Part shown: positions 18,652-26,870 of the stretch, in pieces
Layout of the letters: each line of letters starts with the position of its first letter
Position numbering within the stretch: the stretch's first letter is position 1
Assembly: GCA_038045445.1 (NCBI GenBank)
Contig: JBBSYC010000008.1
Span: forward strand, 1 to 64,000
Length of the DNA stretch: 64,000 nucleotides
Reading direction: 5' to 3'
Origin: SICU01 sp038045445
GTDB lineage: Archaea > Nanobdellota > Nanobdellia > Pacearchaeales > GW2011-AR1
Notes under the pieces: generated by a model
What the model saw: the letters and a program-made list of their open reading frames with translations, nothing else
The model's database searches: none
What the model was told of the DNA's origin: nothing
Made by a program: the position numbers and the translations under genes

Positions 18652-19725
18652 TCAATCGTGTTTTTCGCCATTAGACCATCTCGGACTCGAAGCTAAACTG
18701 TAATTGATTAATGGTTCTTTGATGATTTTCTTCATAACTTCCAGATTATAATAATTAATGTCATCCATGTTTATTAATTGCCCCGATTTATGAGCATCTT
18801 CAATCTCTTTAAGACCATGCTCTATTCCATATAAACATTTGAATCCACATATCTTTTCAAATTTTCTGAAGCTTACTCTATAAGACCTATTGTCTTTGTT
18901 TTGTTCCACTCTTTCAACTGGGGAATTATTGAAGTATCTTGAAATTAAAGGAACTAAGTCCTTTATCATAAAATTCAAGTCGCTGTTTCCGACGTTAAAA
19001 ATTTGCTTGTTTGTGATGTTTGGATCTTCTTCCATCACCACCATGATAGCTCTGCTTGCATCTTTTACATGTAAAAATGGTCTATACTGTGTTCCATCTC
19101 CATTAAGCAATATGCTTTTTCCCTGTAATGCTCTTTTAGCCATAACATTGACAGCAATATCAAACCTCATTCTCGGAGAATATCCGAAGAGTGTGGCAAA
19201 TCTTAAAGATGTAATTGAGAATTTAGAGTCTGCAAGTGGAAATAGGGCATTCTCGCATTGAAGTTTAGACAATGCATAAAGAGTAACTGGTCCGACATCT
19301 GACTGCTCGTCAAGGAACTTGTCTCCGCTAGCCCCATAAACACTGCATGATGAAATAAAAATAAATTTCTTTATACCTTCTACTTTTGCTCTTCTTGCTA
19401 ATGACATTGTTGCCAAGAAATTAGTTTGAATTGTTAGATTGGGATCTAAATCTCCTGAAGGATCGTTAGACATCCCAGATAAATGAATCACTGTTTCCAC
19501 TTCATTAAACAGATCTGGTATATTTTCATGATGCGCAATATCCATTTCAGTTATTTTTAGATTAGGATTTGTGAGGTATTTTTCTATCGAAGACTTTCCG
19601 AAATAAAAAGTATCTACTACATGCACTTTGTAATCTTTTTCAAGAAGCATAGGAACTAAAATAGATCCCAAATATCCAGCACCTCCGGTAACTACTACTC
19701 TTTTATAATTGTGAAAATCTTTCAT
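18652..19725 (-). CDS. Extended SDR sugar-nucleotide epimerase/dehydratase
   Basis: 357 residues. It has the NAD loop VTGGAGYLG, SSCSVYG and YALSK (YxxxK), and the order of an extended SDR such as UDP-glucose 4-epimerase. HLSGMSNDPSGDLDPNLTIQTN resembles a subgroup found in surface-polysaccharide clusters rather than classical GalE. Substrate not certain. A probable TATA (TTTATAAAT near 19764) is about 40 nt before the ATG, so this transcript may have a short leader. Confidence 0.8.
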   Translation of the reverse strand: MKDFHNYKRVVVTGGAGYLGSILVPMLLEKDYKVHVVDTFYFGKSSIEKYLTNPNLKITEMDIAHHENIPDLFNEVETVIHLSGMSNDPSGDLDPNLTIQTNFLATMSLARRAKVEGIKKFIFISSCSVYGASGDKFLDEQSDVGPVTLYALSKLQCENALFPLADSKFSITSLRFATLFGYSPRMRFDIAVNVMAKRALQGKSILLNGDGTQYRPFLHVKDASRAIMVVMEEDPNITNKQIFNVGNSDLNFMIKDLVPLISRYFNNSPVERVEQNKDNRSYRVSFRKFEKICGFKCLYGIEHGLKEIEDAHKSGQLINMDDINYYNLEVMKKIIKEPLINYSLASSPRWSNGEKHD

Positions 19726-19824
19726 AATGTATATATCTCTTATTAATCGGCTAGAAATATTATTTATAAAGTTATTGATAAACTAAAACAATAGTAATTT
19801 AAACATCTGGACTGAAAAATTGGA

Positions 19825-20103
19825 ATGGTTCTTGTAAAAGTTTTAGGCTTAATAGATTTTATCGCGTCAATTATATTATTATTGATGGTCTTCTCTGTGG
19901 ATATTCCATTACAAGTTTTAATCTTCATAGGAGCGCTTCTGTTTGTTAAAAGCCTCTTTATTCTGGGGGGAGATTTTTTGAGTATTGTTGATCTTGTTGC
20001 TTCATTGACTCTTTTTATGGGAATTTTCTTTTCACCCTTTGCATTTTTACTATGGATTTTAAGTTTGCTATTGATCTCAAAAGGAGTTGCTAGTTTCTTA
20101 TAA
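19825..20103 (+). CDS. Small membrane protein, function unknown
   Basis: 92 residues, almost all hydrophobic, with three or four predicted membrane helices: near 7-26, 28-46, 52-72 and 73-90. No catalytic or binding motif is recognised. An AATTTAAAC box at 19796-19804 lies about 25 nt before the ATG, which supports a real leaderless gene. Its stop codon overlaps the restored C-terminal end of the convergent Nudix gene. Confidence 0.6.
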   Translation: MVLVKVLGLIDFIASIILLLMVFSVDIPLQVLIFIGALLFVKSLFILGGDFLSIVDLVASLTLFMGIFFSPFAFLLWILSLLLISKGVASFL

Positions 20104-20615
20104 TCTTTTTAAAGCTAATTCTAAAAAGTCTCTCACATATGGGTGTAATGACCTTTCTTTTTTCCTAAATACTTCTTCATTAACAATTACGAAACCTGAA
20201 TGAAATCGATCTATCTGTATCTCCCCCTACCTTTTGCTACGTACATCAAGTTGAAAGTATCTGTTCCTTTATTATGAGGGAATGGTGCCTCTCTAAAATA
20301 AGTTCTACTAACATTTAAAAGTGCCAAGTCTTCCAAGTCTAACCCTGATTCTTGTTTTGCCACTTGCATTATTCCTTCTTCCGAGGAAGTCCCTTTTTGT
20401 AAGCGCCCGCCGACAGGCCATAATTCTCTTAATGCAGGAGCATTTCTTCTCTCCAAAAGCAGAAATCCTCCACAACACTCAATTAGAACATCTGCGCACA
20501 AGATTATCGAATTTCTATGAATTATTAGGTATTCTTCCTCTGGTATAAACCCTATTCTCAAACGGTTTAAATCAATAGGCCTGCCGTCTTCAAGTGCATA
20601 CTCTTTATAATCCAT
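20098..20615 (-). pseudogene. GDP-mannose-hydrolase-like Nudix gene, frameshifted
   Basis: The start frame codes for 134 residues and stops at a TAG at 20211-20213. It has the altered Gmm-type box PVGGRLQKGTSSEEG followed by QVAKQESGLDL. Near residue 131 the coding frame shifts at a C5 run on the plus strand (20223-20227). With one extra G on the coding strand, the frame goes on as RGEIQIDRFHSGFVIV and ends LHPYVRDFLELALKRL at a TAA (20098-20100). The full product would be about 172 residues, the size of GDP-mannose mannosyl hydrolases. It may be a homopolymer sequencing error, a decayed gene or a slippage switch. The ATG directly follows the upstream cupin's TAG. Confidence 0.72.
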
Positions 20616-21128
20616 CTAAATTAAAGGAAAAGAGATGTAATTTCCTTTATCGTGTGGGTTAAAATCGTTGGGGGCATCTACTATAAACGGAACTAAAACG
20701 CTTCCGGAGCTTAAAATAAAGGTGTGCGCCAATCCTGGAGAAACCTTTACAAATTTTCTATTTGGATCTGAGCTATCTACATCTAATGTTGTTTCAACAC
20801 CAAATAAACCTTGATATTTTGAGCATTGTGCGATAGACTCTGGAACAACTATTTCTGGTTTTATTCTATTTGTTTCTCCGGGCATTACTGCTCTTATAAT
20901 GAGAGTTCCCTTACCTTTTGCTATTGTAAAATATTCTCCATAATTGGCATGAAAATGTTGTCCTAATGGCAATCCAGAAGTATCTAAGACATCTATAAAG
21001 TTTACTACTGCTATTTCTTGACCATGTAAATATCCTATAGGCATATCAGTAATTACTCTTCTACTATCTCTGTGACCCCCTGCTGGGTGTACCCTTACCA
21101 TACCTTCTAGTTCAGATTCCTTTGACAT
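20616..21128 (-). CDS. Cupin-domain protein
   Basis: 170 residues. Cupin motif 1 is GQHFHANYGEYFTIAKGKG (H58, H60, E65 as metal ligands), and motif 2 is SPGLAHTFI with its His. This is a metal-binding single-domain cupin, possibly a sugar epimerase/isomerase or sugar-sensing protein. It ends in TAG, and the next three bases are the ATG of the Nudix gene in the same frame. Co-transcription with the Nudix gene is therefore very likely. Confidence 0.72.
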   Translation of the reverse strand: MSKESELEGMVRVHPAGGHRDSRRVITDMPIGYLHGQEIAVVNFIDVLDTSGLPLGQHFHANYGEYFTIAKGKGTLIIRAVMPGETNRIKPEIVVPESIAQCSKYQGLFGVETTLDVDSSDPNRKFVKVSPGLAHTFILSSGSVLVPFIVDAPNDFNPHDKGNYISFPLI

Positions 21129-21167
21129 GAAAAGGGGTTAAAAACATGCTTTTTAAAAGTTGTGGCC

Positions 21168-21611
21168 TTACAAAACGAGAGTTCTAAATTTATTTATCAC
21201 AAAAAACTCTCTTGAATCAAGAACATCGTGTTTTACCATCCATATCAAATCTAAAAGAGAATGAAAGATCATTCCCATAAATAAAAAGTAAAATGGTGAA
21301 AAAAACAAAGCGATTATTCCAGTCAGGATATGCAACTCAACAGTATGAAAAATGTGAAAATCTCTCTTTTCACACATTCCAAATTCTTCTTTTTGTTCTA
21401 ATAAATTTTTTCTTCTATCCTTGCCATGATTTAATGCGTCTAAAGGGCTCCATTTTCCATGTTTGAAAGCTGCTACAAGATAATGATCGAAGTCTATAAA
21501 CACTGAAGAAAACCATATTAAAAAAAGAGATACATAACTAGTTTCTGGAGAGAGTAACTTAAATGTTGTACAGAAAATTATCCCTAACAGGATGTGCCAT
21601 CTTGGAAGCAT
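21168..21611 (-). CDS. Membrane-bound metal-dependent hydrolase-like protein (YdjM/DUF457-like)
   Basis: 147 residues with about four membrane helices. Conserved polar residues sit in or near the membrane: FIDFDHY (DxDH), FHTVELH and FHSLLDL. This His/Asp layout resembles the YdjM family of predicted membrane metal-dependent hydrolases. Its ATG follows one base after the secD stop codon, so it may be the last gene of the secF-secD operon. Function unproven. Confidence 0.6.
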   Translation of the reverse strand: MLPRWHILLGIIFCTTFKLLSPETSYVSLFLIWFSSVFIDFDHYLVAAFKHGKWSPLDALNHGKDRRKNLLEQKEEFGMCEKRDFHIFHTVELHILTGIIALFFSPFYFLFMGMIFHSLLDLIWMVKHDVLDSREFFVINKFRTLVL

Positions 21612-23129
21612 TTATTGTTCTCCTATTTTCTTTATTATATCTGCAAATGCTGGACGTGTGATTAGAATTCCGACAGTTATTCCTATTATTGTTGTAAATG
21701 CAAAACCTCTTAGAAGTCCTGCCCCTGCCCAGAAAAGCGGAAGCATTGCAGCAACTATAGTGAAAAACGCTCCGAATATTATAAATAAGGCTTTCTTTAT
21801 TTTCTCTTTTAGCCCTGAGCCATCTTTGGACCTAGATTCATCAATAATTATTATTTGGTCATTTACCCCAGTTCCTATTCCTGCAATTATGCCCGCTATG
21901 CTTGCGGCGTCCAGATTCCATCTTAGAAGTGCTGCAATTCCTAAGGTAATAAATGCTTCAGAGAACATTGTAAGAATTACCGCTAAAGTAATTTTTATTT
22001 TTTTATATCTTACAAAAATTACTATCGATACTGCGAGAAAAACAAATAGGCCCAATGTAATTAAAGATTTTGTAAACTGTTCTCCTAATGAGGGAGATAT
22101 TGTGTCTAATTTGACTATCTCTAACTGATAAGGTATGCTTCCAGTAAGAAGAAGTGTTTGGAGTTTGTGCATCTGAGCTCTTGCGTCGGAAAGAGCCAAA
22201 TCTGGGGTAGTTCCTGTACCAGAACCTTGTATAGATATCTGTGTCGTTACTTGTCCCTTTAACCCTGAACTTATTCTTAATTCATCTACTATTTCTCCAT
22301 CCAAAACCAAAGTAAGATTTTCTAGAAGATATTGCCCTCCTGAAGAGGGGTCTAGGGGTATTAAGTTTGTTATATCTGCGTGGCGTTGTGCTGCTTCGGG
22401 ACTTAGAGTTATAGTGAAACTAAACCTGCTTATGTATGTCCCATCTCCTAGAGATTCTGCAGGATAAACTGCAGATTGCGAGGCGTCTCTAAATACGTGA
22501 GTTATATCTTTGTCTCCTCCTACAAAAACTGTTTTATTTCCTATGTTTGCTTCAAAATTCCCTTGTTTACCTACAAGTTCCTCTAAATCTCTTGGAGAAG
22601 CTCCTGCGACTTCAACCAACATAAAATTATTTCCCTCAAGATCTTTGGAAGACCTTACTGTTAAGTCCGTAAGTCCAAAAACGTTTAGTCTCTGATTTGT
22701 GATTTCTACTAAATCTGACATTTCAGATTCTGTCAATGTTCCATTCACGGGCTTAACTAATGCCCTTGCTCCACCACTTAAATCTAAACCAGTTTTGATA
22801 TTTGACTTTTGAAGTTTTCCTGCTGTAATAGAAGAGATATTTGAGTCTAAGAATATAAATGAATCTTTATCTGTTAAAATAGAAATTCTTTTTTCTGAAG
22901 AGTCATTTAAAAATATTAAAGAAACCTTAGAATAATCTTCCAGCGAATTTATTTTCTGAGAATTTATCTCCTCTATAATCATCCCAGATCTTAGGCCTGA
23001 ATCGAATGCTTTGGAATCTTTTTCTATATTTTTTATGGTGATTCCGTCTTTGAAAGTTGGAGAAATCATAAATAAAGCTAAAACTAAAGAAATTATCAAA
23101 ATCCAAAGTCTTAGAGTCATTTTAGCCAT
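21612..23129 (-). CDS. secD: Protein-export membrane protein SecD
   Basis: 505 residues with six membrane helices: one N-terminal and five at the C-terminal end. The large external domain includes GLDLSGGARALV, the D1 motif of SecD. IAGIIAGIGTGVNDQIIIIDE is the conserved helix 4 region. With SecF it supports the late steps of protein export through SecYEG, using the proton gradient. The ATG overlaps the secF stop (TAATGG). The many exported proteins in the right half of the window are likely clients. Confidence 0.93.
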   Translation of the reverse strand: MAKMTLRLWILIISLVLALFMISPTFKDGITIKNIEKDSKAFDSGLRSGMIIEEINSQKINSLEDYSKVSLIFLNDSSEKRISILTDKDSFIFLDSNISSITAGKLQKSNIKTGLDLSGGARALVKPVNGTLTESEMSDLVEITNQRLNVFGLTDLTVRSSKDLEGNNFMLVEVAGASPRDLEELVGKQGNFEANIGNKTVFVGGDKDITHVFRDASQSAVYPAESLGDGTYISRFSFTITLSPEAAQRHADITNLIPLDPSSGGQYLLENLTLVLDGEIVDELRISSGLKGQVTTQISIQGSGTGTTPDLALSDARAQMHKLQTLLLTGSIPYQLEIVKLDTISPSLGEQFTKSLITLGLFVFLAVSIVIFVRYKKIKITLAVILTMFSEAFITLGIAALLRWNLDAASIAGIIAGIGTGVNDQIIIIDESRSKDGSGLKEKIKKALFIIFGAFFTIVAAMLPLFWAGAGLLRGFAFTTIIGITVGILITRPAFADIIKKIGEQ

Positions 23130-24025
23130 TAGTCTAATTTTTTATGCACTGCATACCATTTAATTATAGAAGCATTTGTAAGCCATGTATTTAGAATATC
23201 TGCGGATAAACCTATTGCTAAAATTAAAAATATCTGTCTAAATGAATCTGGGAGCCCTGTAACTATTAGAAATGCTGGGATGACTGCTATTAACCCTGTT
23301 AATGTCATAAACATTCCCGTCTTGAATGCTCCGTAAATTCTGGAGTTTACTGGTTCTCCCCTCTTTTTTAAGACTCTTGTTGTTAATAGAATATCTGTGT
23401 CTACAGAATAACCTATCAACATCAGAAAAGCGGCTATTCCTGCGGCCGATAATCTAAATCCAAAAAAGTCTACTACAGCAATAGCCATAATTATATCTGA
23501 AAGAGCTGCAAATATAACTGCGACACTAGGAATTAAAGTTCTAAAAAGAAAGAAAATAACTAAAGACATCAACACAAAAGAGATTATCACTGCTATGATG
23601 AGCTGTCTATAAAAATTGTTGCCCAAACTTGGTCCGCTAAACTCTATGCTGGAGTTTTCATCTGTTAATTTTTGACCCGTAATCTCCTCTATTAAAGGCT
23701 CTAGAACTTCTGGTTTTTCCGAGGAGTCGATTAAAACTGCAATCTGTTTTCCAGTAGAGATATCTGAAATTGTTCTTACGTATACGTCTTCCAGAGACTT
23801 TTTCAGACTTAACTCTAGGTTCTTAGCATCTGATTCAGTCCTTAGAGTTATTGTTGTTCCTCCGGAGAGGCTAGGGTCTTTGTAAATTATATCTCCATTT
23901 TGAGAATAAAAGTACATAAGATAACTTATACAGATTATTAGCAAGACTACCGGTATGACTAACAATTTCTTATAATTTTTATCATACCAATGTTTTTTAT
24001 TTTCTTGATTTGTGTGTTGTTCCAT
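23129..24025 (-). CDS. secF: Protein-export membrane protein SecF
   Basis: 298 residues with six membrane helices and one external domain between helices 1 and 2. DPSLSGGTTITL is the D1-like motif, and LIGYSVDTDILLTTRV the conserved helix 4 motif. It pairs with SecD. Here secF precedes secD in the operon, opposite to the usual bacterial order. No promoter was pinned down; tRNA-Gly lies just upstream on the same strand, 10 nt before the ATG, so the two may share a transcript. Confidence 0.93.
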   Translation of the reverse strand: MEQHTNQENKKHWYDKNYKKLLVIPVVLLIICISYLMYFYSQNGDIIYKDPSLSGGTTITLRTESDAKNLELSLKKSLEDVYVRTISDISTGKQIAVLIDSSEKPEVLEPLIEEITGQKLTDENSSIEFSGPSLGNNFYRQLIIAVIISFVLMSLVIFFLFRTLIPSVAVIFAALSDIIMAIAVVDFFGFRLSAAGIAAFLMLIGYSVDTDILLTTRVLKKRGEPVNSRIYGAFKTGMFMTLTGLIAVIPAFLIVTGLPDSFRQIFLILAIGLSADILNTWLTNASIIKWYAVHKKLD

Positions 24026-24034
24026 TTTGTTTTA

Positions 24035-24105
24035 TGCGCCATAGGGGAATCGAACCCCTCCCGTCTGATTGGAAATCAGAAGTTCTACCACTAAACCAAT
24101 GGCGC
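24035..24105 (-). tRNA. tRNA-Gly (anticodon TCC)
   Basis: The cloverleaf is read on the minus strand. The 7-bp acceptor pairs GCGCCAT with ATGGCGC, with discriminator A. The D-loop contains TTTAGTGGTAGA, the anticodon arm is TCTGA-TTTCCAA-TCAGA, and the T-arm contains GGTTCGATTCC. It has no intron and no encoded CCA. The 3' end is 9 nt before the secF ATG. Confidence 0.95.
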
Positions 24106-24129
24106 TTATATATTCTTCAGTATAATGTG

Positions 24130-24137
24130 TTTTAAAG
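24130..24137 (-). promoter_or_regulatory. TATA box of tRNA-Gly
   Basis: On the minus strand CTTTAAAA lies about 28 nt before the mature 5' end of tRNA-Gly, right for a start a few bases upstream of the tRNA. Confidence 0.5.
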
Positions 24138-24161
24138 CTTGTGTTTGTTTAAGTAGAGATT

Positions 24162-24812
24162 ATGAAAGGCCAACATAGAATATGGGATTATTTGTATTTG
24201 CAAGGGTTATCTTGGAAGAAAGAGACAATTAGAATAAAGACTGCAATAAAAAATAAAAAAATATTTGAACTAGGGGTTGGAAATGGAAAGACACTCAAAG
24301 CAATATTAAATCAAAATCCAAAGAAAGTTATCGCCATAGATATATCTGGAGAGGCAATAAAAAAATCAAGGGAAAAAATAAAATCCGATAAAGTCTTATA
24401 TATAAAGTATGATATTCTCGATTTCAAAACTGGGGAAAAATTTGATGTAATTGCGTGCTATTATTTTTTAAACAATTTTATAGAAAGTAAAAGAAAGTTA
24501 GTAATTAAAAAGATTAAAGGTCTTTTAAGCAAAGATGGAACAATAATTTTTGAGGATTTTGCAATTGGAGATTTTAGACAAAGAGGAAAAGAAATAGAAA
24601 AAAATACTGTTGAAAAGCAAAACAAAATTATATGTCACTTTTTTGATAAGAAAGAGATAAAAAGATTATTCAAAGATTTTAACATTTTAAAAATTGAGGA
24701 AAAAACATTTAATCCAATTAGAAAAGATAAGTCTGTTCAGAGAAAGATTTTGAAGGCAATTATTAAAAATAAACGCTCTCGCCAGGACTTGAACCTGGAA
24801 CCTTTGCCTTAG
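24162..24812 (+). CDS. Class I SAM-dependent methyltransferase
   Basis: 216 residues. KIFELGVGNGKTL is SAM motif I (about 33-45), AIDISGEAI motif II, FDVIACYYFLNNF motif III/post-I, and DGTIIFEDF motif IV. The protein is Lys-rich; substrate unknown. Its last ~13 residues (RSRQDLNLEPLP) are encoded by the antisense strand of tRNA-Arg, and its TAG stop lies inside the tRNA. The true fold probably ends shortly before that. Confidence 0.75.
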   Translation: MKGQHRIWDYLYLQGLSWKKETIRIKTAIKNKKIFELGVGNGKTLKAILNQNPKKVIAIDISGEAIKKSREKIKSDKVLYIKYDILDFKTGEKFDVIACYYFLNNFIESKRKLVIKKIKGLLSKDGTIIFEDFAIGDFRQRGKEIEKNTVEKQNKIICHFFDKKEIKRLFKDFNILKIEEKTFNPIRKDKSVQRKILKAIIKNKRSRQDLNLEPLP

Positions 24813-24847
24813 GAGGGCATTGCGCTATCCAATTGCGCCACGAGAGC
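24774..24847 (-). tRNA. tRNA-Arg (anticodon CCT)
   Basis: The acceptor pairs GCTCTCG with CGAGAGC, with discriminator G. The D-arm contains GCGCAATTGGATAGCGC, the anticodon loop is CTCCTAA (CCT), and the T-arm contains CCAGGTTCAAGTCCTGG. It has no intron and no encoded CCA. It overlaps 39 nt of the opposite-strand methyltransferase gene. Confidence 0.95.
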
Positions 24848-25034
24848 TTTTTGTATCTAAAAAACATTAAAGGTGTAGATATAATCCTTGTGGTTCTTAG
24901 ATGAAACCTAAAAATAAGTTAGCATATTTTATATTTTATTTTGAGGTTCTCCCTTACCTATTCCGACTTAGCTATGGGTACATACACATGTAATGAATTG
25001 AACTGTTTTAAAATTGCCTACAAAATAATTATTA
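24848..25034. other. Intergenic stretch, nothing recognised
   Basis: 187 bases between tRNA-Arg and the broken P-loop gene. No open frame, tRNA or clear repeat is seen. A weak CCTTTAATG on the minus strand about 22 nt before tRNA-Arg may be its TATA box. An unlisted small RNA cannot be excluded. Confidence 0.4.
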
Positions 25035-25538
25035 CTAAGAATCAAGCATAGGCTGTGTTTTTTCTGAAGATGCTGGATTAGAAATGATAAAATCAAAATT
25101 TCCTACTGGTTCTAAACTTCTTCTTGGATTAAACACTCCAATGGTTAAGTCAAGACCCCTATCTAAATATTTTCTTAAGGTGATTTCTGGATCTTCACGA
25201 TTATTCCATGGTTTAGATCTATCTGGCCAAGGACAATGATACAATATAGCATCTTTTGCAGACAATTCTTCTCTTAAAAATACCCCGTTTACATTTTCAT
25301 AAGATGGATGGGGATTGTAATCCTATGATTCATATTGGTTCCAATCCCCGTAAGGGTTTTCTCTTTTTTTTGTATGTAATCTTTGTGTTTCTAACATTTT
25401 TAAGACTTCATCTATAAAGTAGCTTTTTCCAGAATCTGGAACTCCGAAGACTGCTCCAACAAAGGGTCTTATTTTAGAAACAGTAACTAAAGCGATTGTT
25501 CTTTCTATTGCTATTTTCATATCCAATACTTCTACCAT
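25035..25538 (-). pseudogene. P-loop (uridine kinase-like) protein gene with in-frame TAG
   Basis: Read through, the frame codes for about 167 residues. It has a Walker A motif GVPDSGKSYF near residue 32 and later ILYHCPWPDRSKPW and YLDRGLDLTIGVFNP, a pattern like uridine kinase/phosphoribulokinase P-loop proteins. Codon 72 (25323-25325) is TAG; 57 bases on both sides stay in the same frame without other stops, and the second half keeps coding character. The first ATG lies 4 nt after tRNA-Leu on the same strand; a second ATG at 25520 is also possible. Either a pseudogene, a readthrough gene or a sequence error. Confidence 0.6.
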
Positions 25539-25542
25539 AGAA

Positions 25543-25627
25543 TGCGGGAGGGAGGATTCGAACCTCCGAAGGCACTAAGCACAATAGCTCTTGAGGCTAT
25601 CCCGTTTGACCACTCCGGAACCCCCGC
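25543..25627 (-). tRNA. tRNA-Leu (anticodon CAA)
   Basis: 85 nt, a class II tRNA with a long variable arm (TGTGCTTAGTGCCTTC region). The acceptor pairs GCGGGGG with CTCCCGC (one G-T pair), with discriminator A. The anticodon arm is ATAGC-CTCAAGA-GCTAT (CAA), and the T-arm contains GGAGGTTCGAATCCTCC. A TTTTAAAA box at 25651-25658 lies about 27 nt upstream. The P-loop gene starts 4 nt after the tRNA. Confidence 0.95.
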
Positions 25628-25702
25628 TTGAAAATCCACGGAATAACTTATTTTAAAACCTATGTAATAAATATTTAAATTGTATCTGAGTATGATTTCT
25701 TA

Positions 25703-26656
25703 ATGAAACTGTCTGAGTTTGTTCAAAAGAAAATTTTAGTTACTGGGGGAGCAGGCTTTCTCGGTAAAGTGGTAGTTAGAAGACTTCTTAAGTTAGGGGT
25801 TCCTAAAAAAAATATTTTTGTTCCAAGAAGCCGAAATTATGACTTAAGAGATGGTAGAAATATCCAAAGAGTGTTCACCACTTTTAAACCAAACATAGTT
25901 ATTCATCTTGCTGCTAATGTTGGAGGTATAGGTTATAACAAAGAGAATCCAGGTTCTATTTTTTATGATAATGTGGCTATGGGAACACAATTAATTGAGA
26001 GGGCACGTCTTAGCAAAGTTGAAAAAATCATTGTAACTGGAACAGTTTGCTCATATCCTAAATTTACAAAGGTTCCTTTTAATGAATCTGAAATTTGGAA
26101 CGGATACCCTGAAGAAAATAATGCTTTTTATGGAATAGCTAAAAAGGCTATTCTCGTACAGCTTCAGGCCTATAAAAGACAATACGGTCTTAAAGGCGTT
26201 TATCTTTTGCTCACAAATCTTTATGGCCCTGGGGATAACTTTGAAACTGAAAGTTCTCATGTTATTCCTGCATTAATTAAAAAAATTAGCCATGCTGTTG
26301 AAAATAATTTGAATGGAGTTACACTTTGGGGCACTGGAAATGCAATTAGAGAATTTGTGTATGTGGAAGATGCTACCGAAGCGATAATAAAGGCAACTTT
26401 AAATTACAATAAAGAAGAGCCTGTTAATGTTGGTTCCGGAGAGCATATTTCAATAAGGAACCTTGCCGAAATAATTTCAAGATTACTTAAATTTAAAGGA
26501 AAAATAAACTGGGATTCAAGTAAACCTGATGGATACTTAATAAGATATCTCAACATTGATAAAGCTAATAAAGAATTTGGGTTTAAAGCTAAAACAAAAC
26601 TTAGAAGTGGTCTTAAAAAAACAGTTGAATGGTATCTTGCTAACAAGAAAAAGTAA
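25703..26656 (+). CDS. fcl: GDP-L-fucose synthase-like epimerase/reductase
   Basis: 317 residues, the family length. It has the NAD(P) loop VTGGAGFLG (13-21), HLAANVGGIGYN (68-79), TNLYGPGDNF (171-180) and SSHVIPALI. The catalytic residues of GDP-fucose synthase are all present: Cys116 in VCSYP, Tyr143/Lys147 (YGIAK) and His186. It would turn GDP-4-keto-6-deoxymannose into GDP-L-fucose, taking the product of Gmd (10789-11886). Related epimerases with other products are possible. Confidence 0.8.
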   Translation: MKLSEFVQKKILVTGGAGFLGKVVVRRLLKLGVPKKNIFVPRSRNYDLRDGRNIQRVFTTFKPNIVIHLAANVGGIGYNKENPGSIFYDNVAMGTQLIERARLSKVEKIIVTGTVCSYPKFTKVPFNESEIWNGYPEENNAFYGIAKKAILVQLQAYKRQYGLKGVYLLLTNLYGPGDNFETESSHVIPALIKKISHAVENNLNGVTLWGTGNAIREFVYVEDATEAIIKATLNYNKEEPVNVGSGEHISIRNLAEIISRLLKFKGKINWDSSKPDGYLIRYLNIDKANKEFGFKAKTKLRSGLKKTVEWYLANKKK

Positions 26657-26664
26657 ATAGGAAG

Positions 26665-26674
26665 TTTTATAAAT
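26665..26674 (+). promoter_or_regulatory. TATA box of 5S rRNA
   Basis: TTTTATAAAT lies about 25 nt before the 5' end of the 5S rRNA, so the gene has its own promoter and is not part of a 16S-23S operon here. Confidence 0.6.
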
Positions 26675-26694
26675 GTAACATTTAACTCACTTTT

Positions 26695-26809
26695 GAAGAC
26701 GGCCATAGTGGCCGGGAAACACCTGTTCTCATTCCGAACACAGAAGTTAAGCCGGTTACGTCTGCGTGTTGTAGTCTCCGTTAAGAGGCAAAGCACGGAT
26801 GCTGTCTTC
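26695..26809 (+). rRNA. rrf: 5S ribosomal RNA
   Basis: About 115 nt. Helix I pairs GAAGAC at the 5' end with GTCTTC at the 3' end. CCGAACACAGAAGTTAAGCC is the conserved loop B/C region. It is not next to 16S or 23S, as is common in DPANN and some other archaea. Confidence 0.95.
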
Positions 26810-26870
26810 GATTTTTTTATATATCTTTGAGAGAGATAATCTTTATATCTACAAGTTAATTTGCTATTTG

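Noticed and set aside
24848..25034. Possible SRP RNA or box C/D RNA
   Set aside because: Too short for SRP RNA, and no convincing C (RTGATGA) and D (CTGA) box pair was found.
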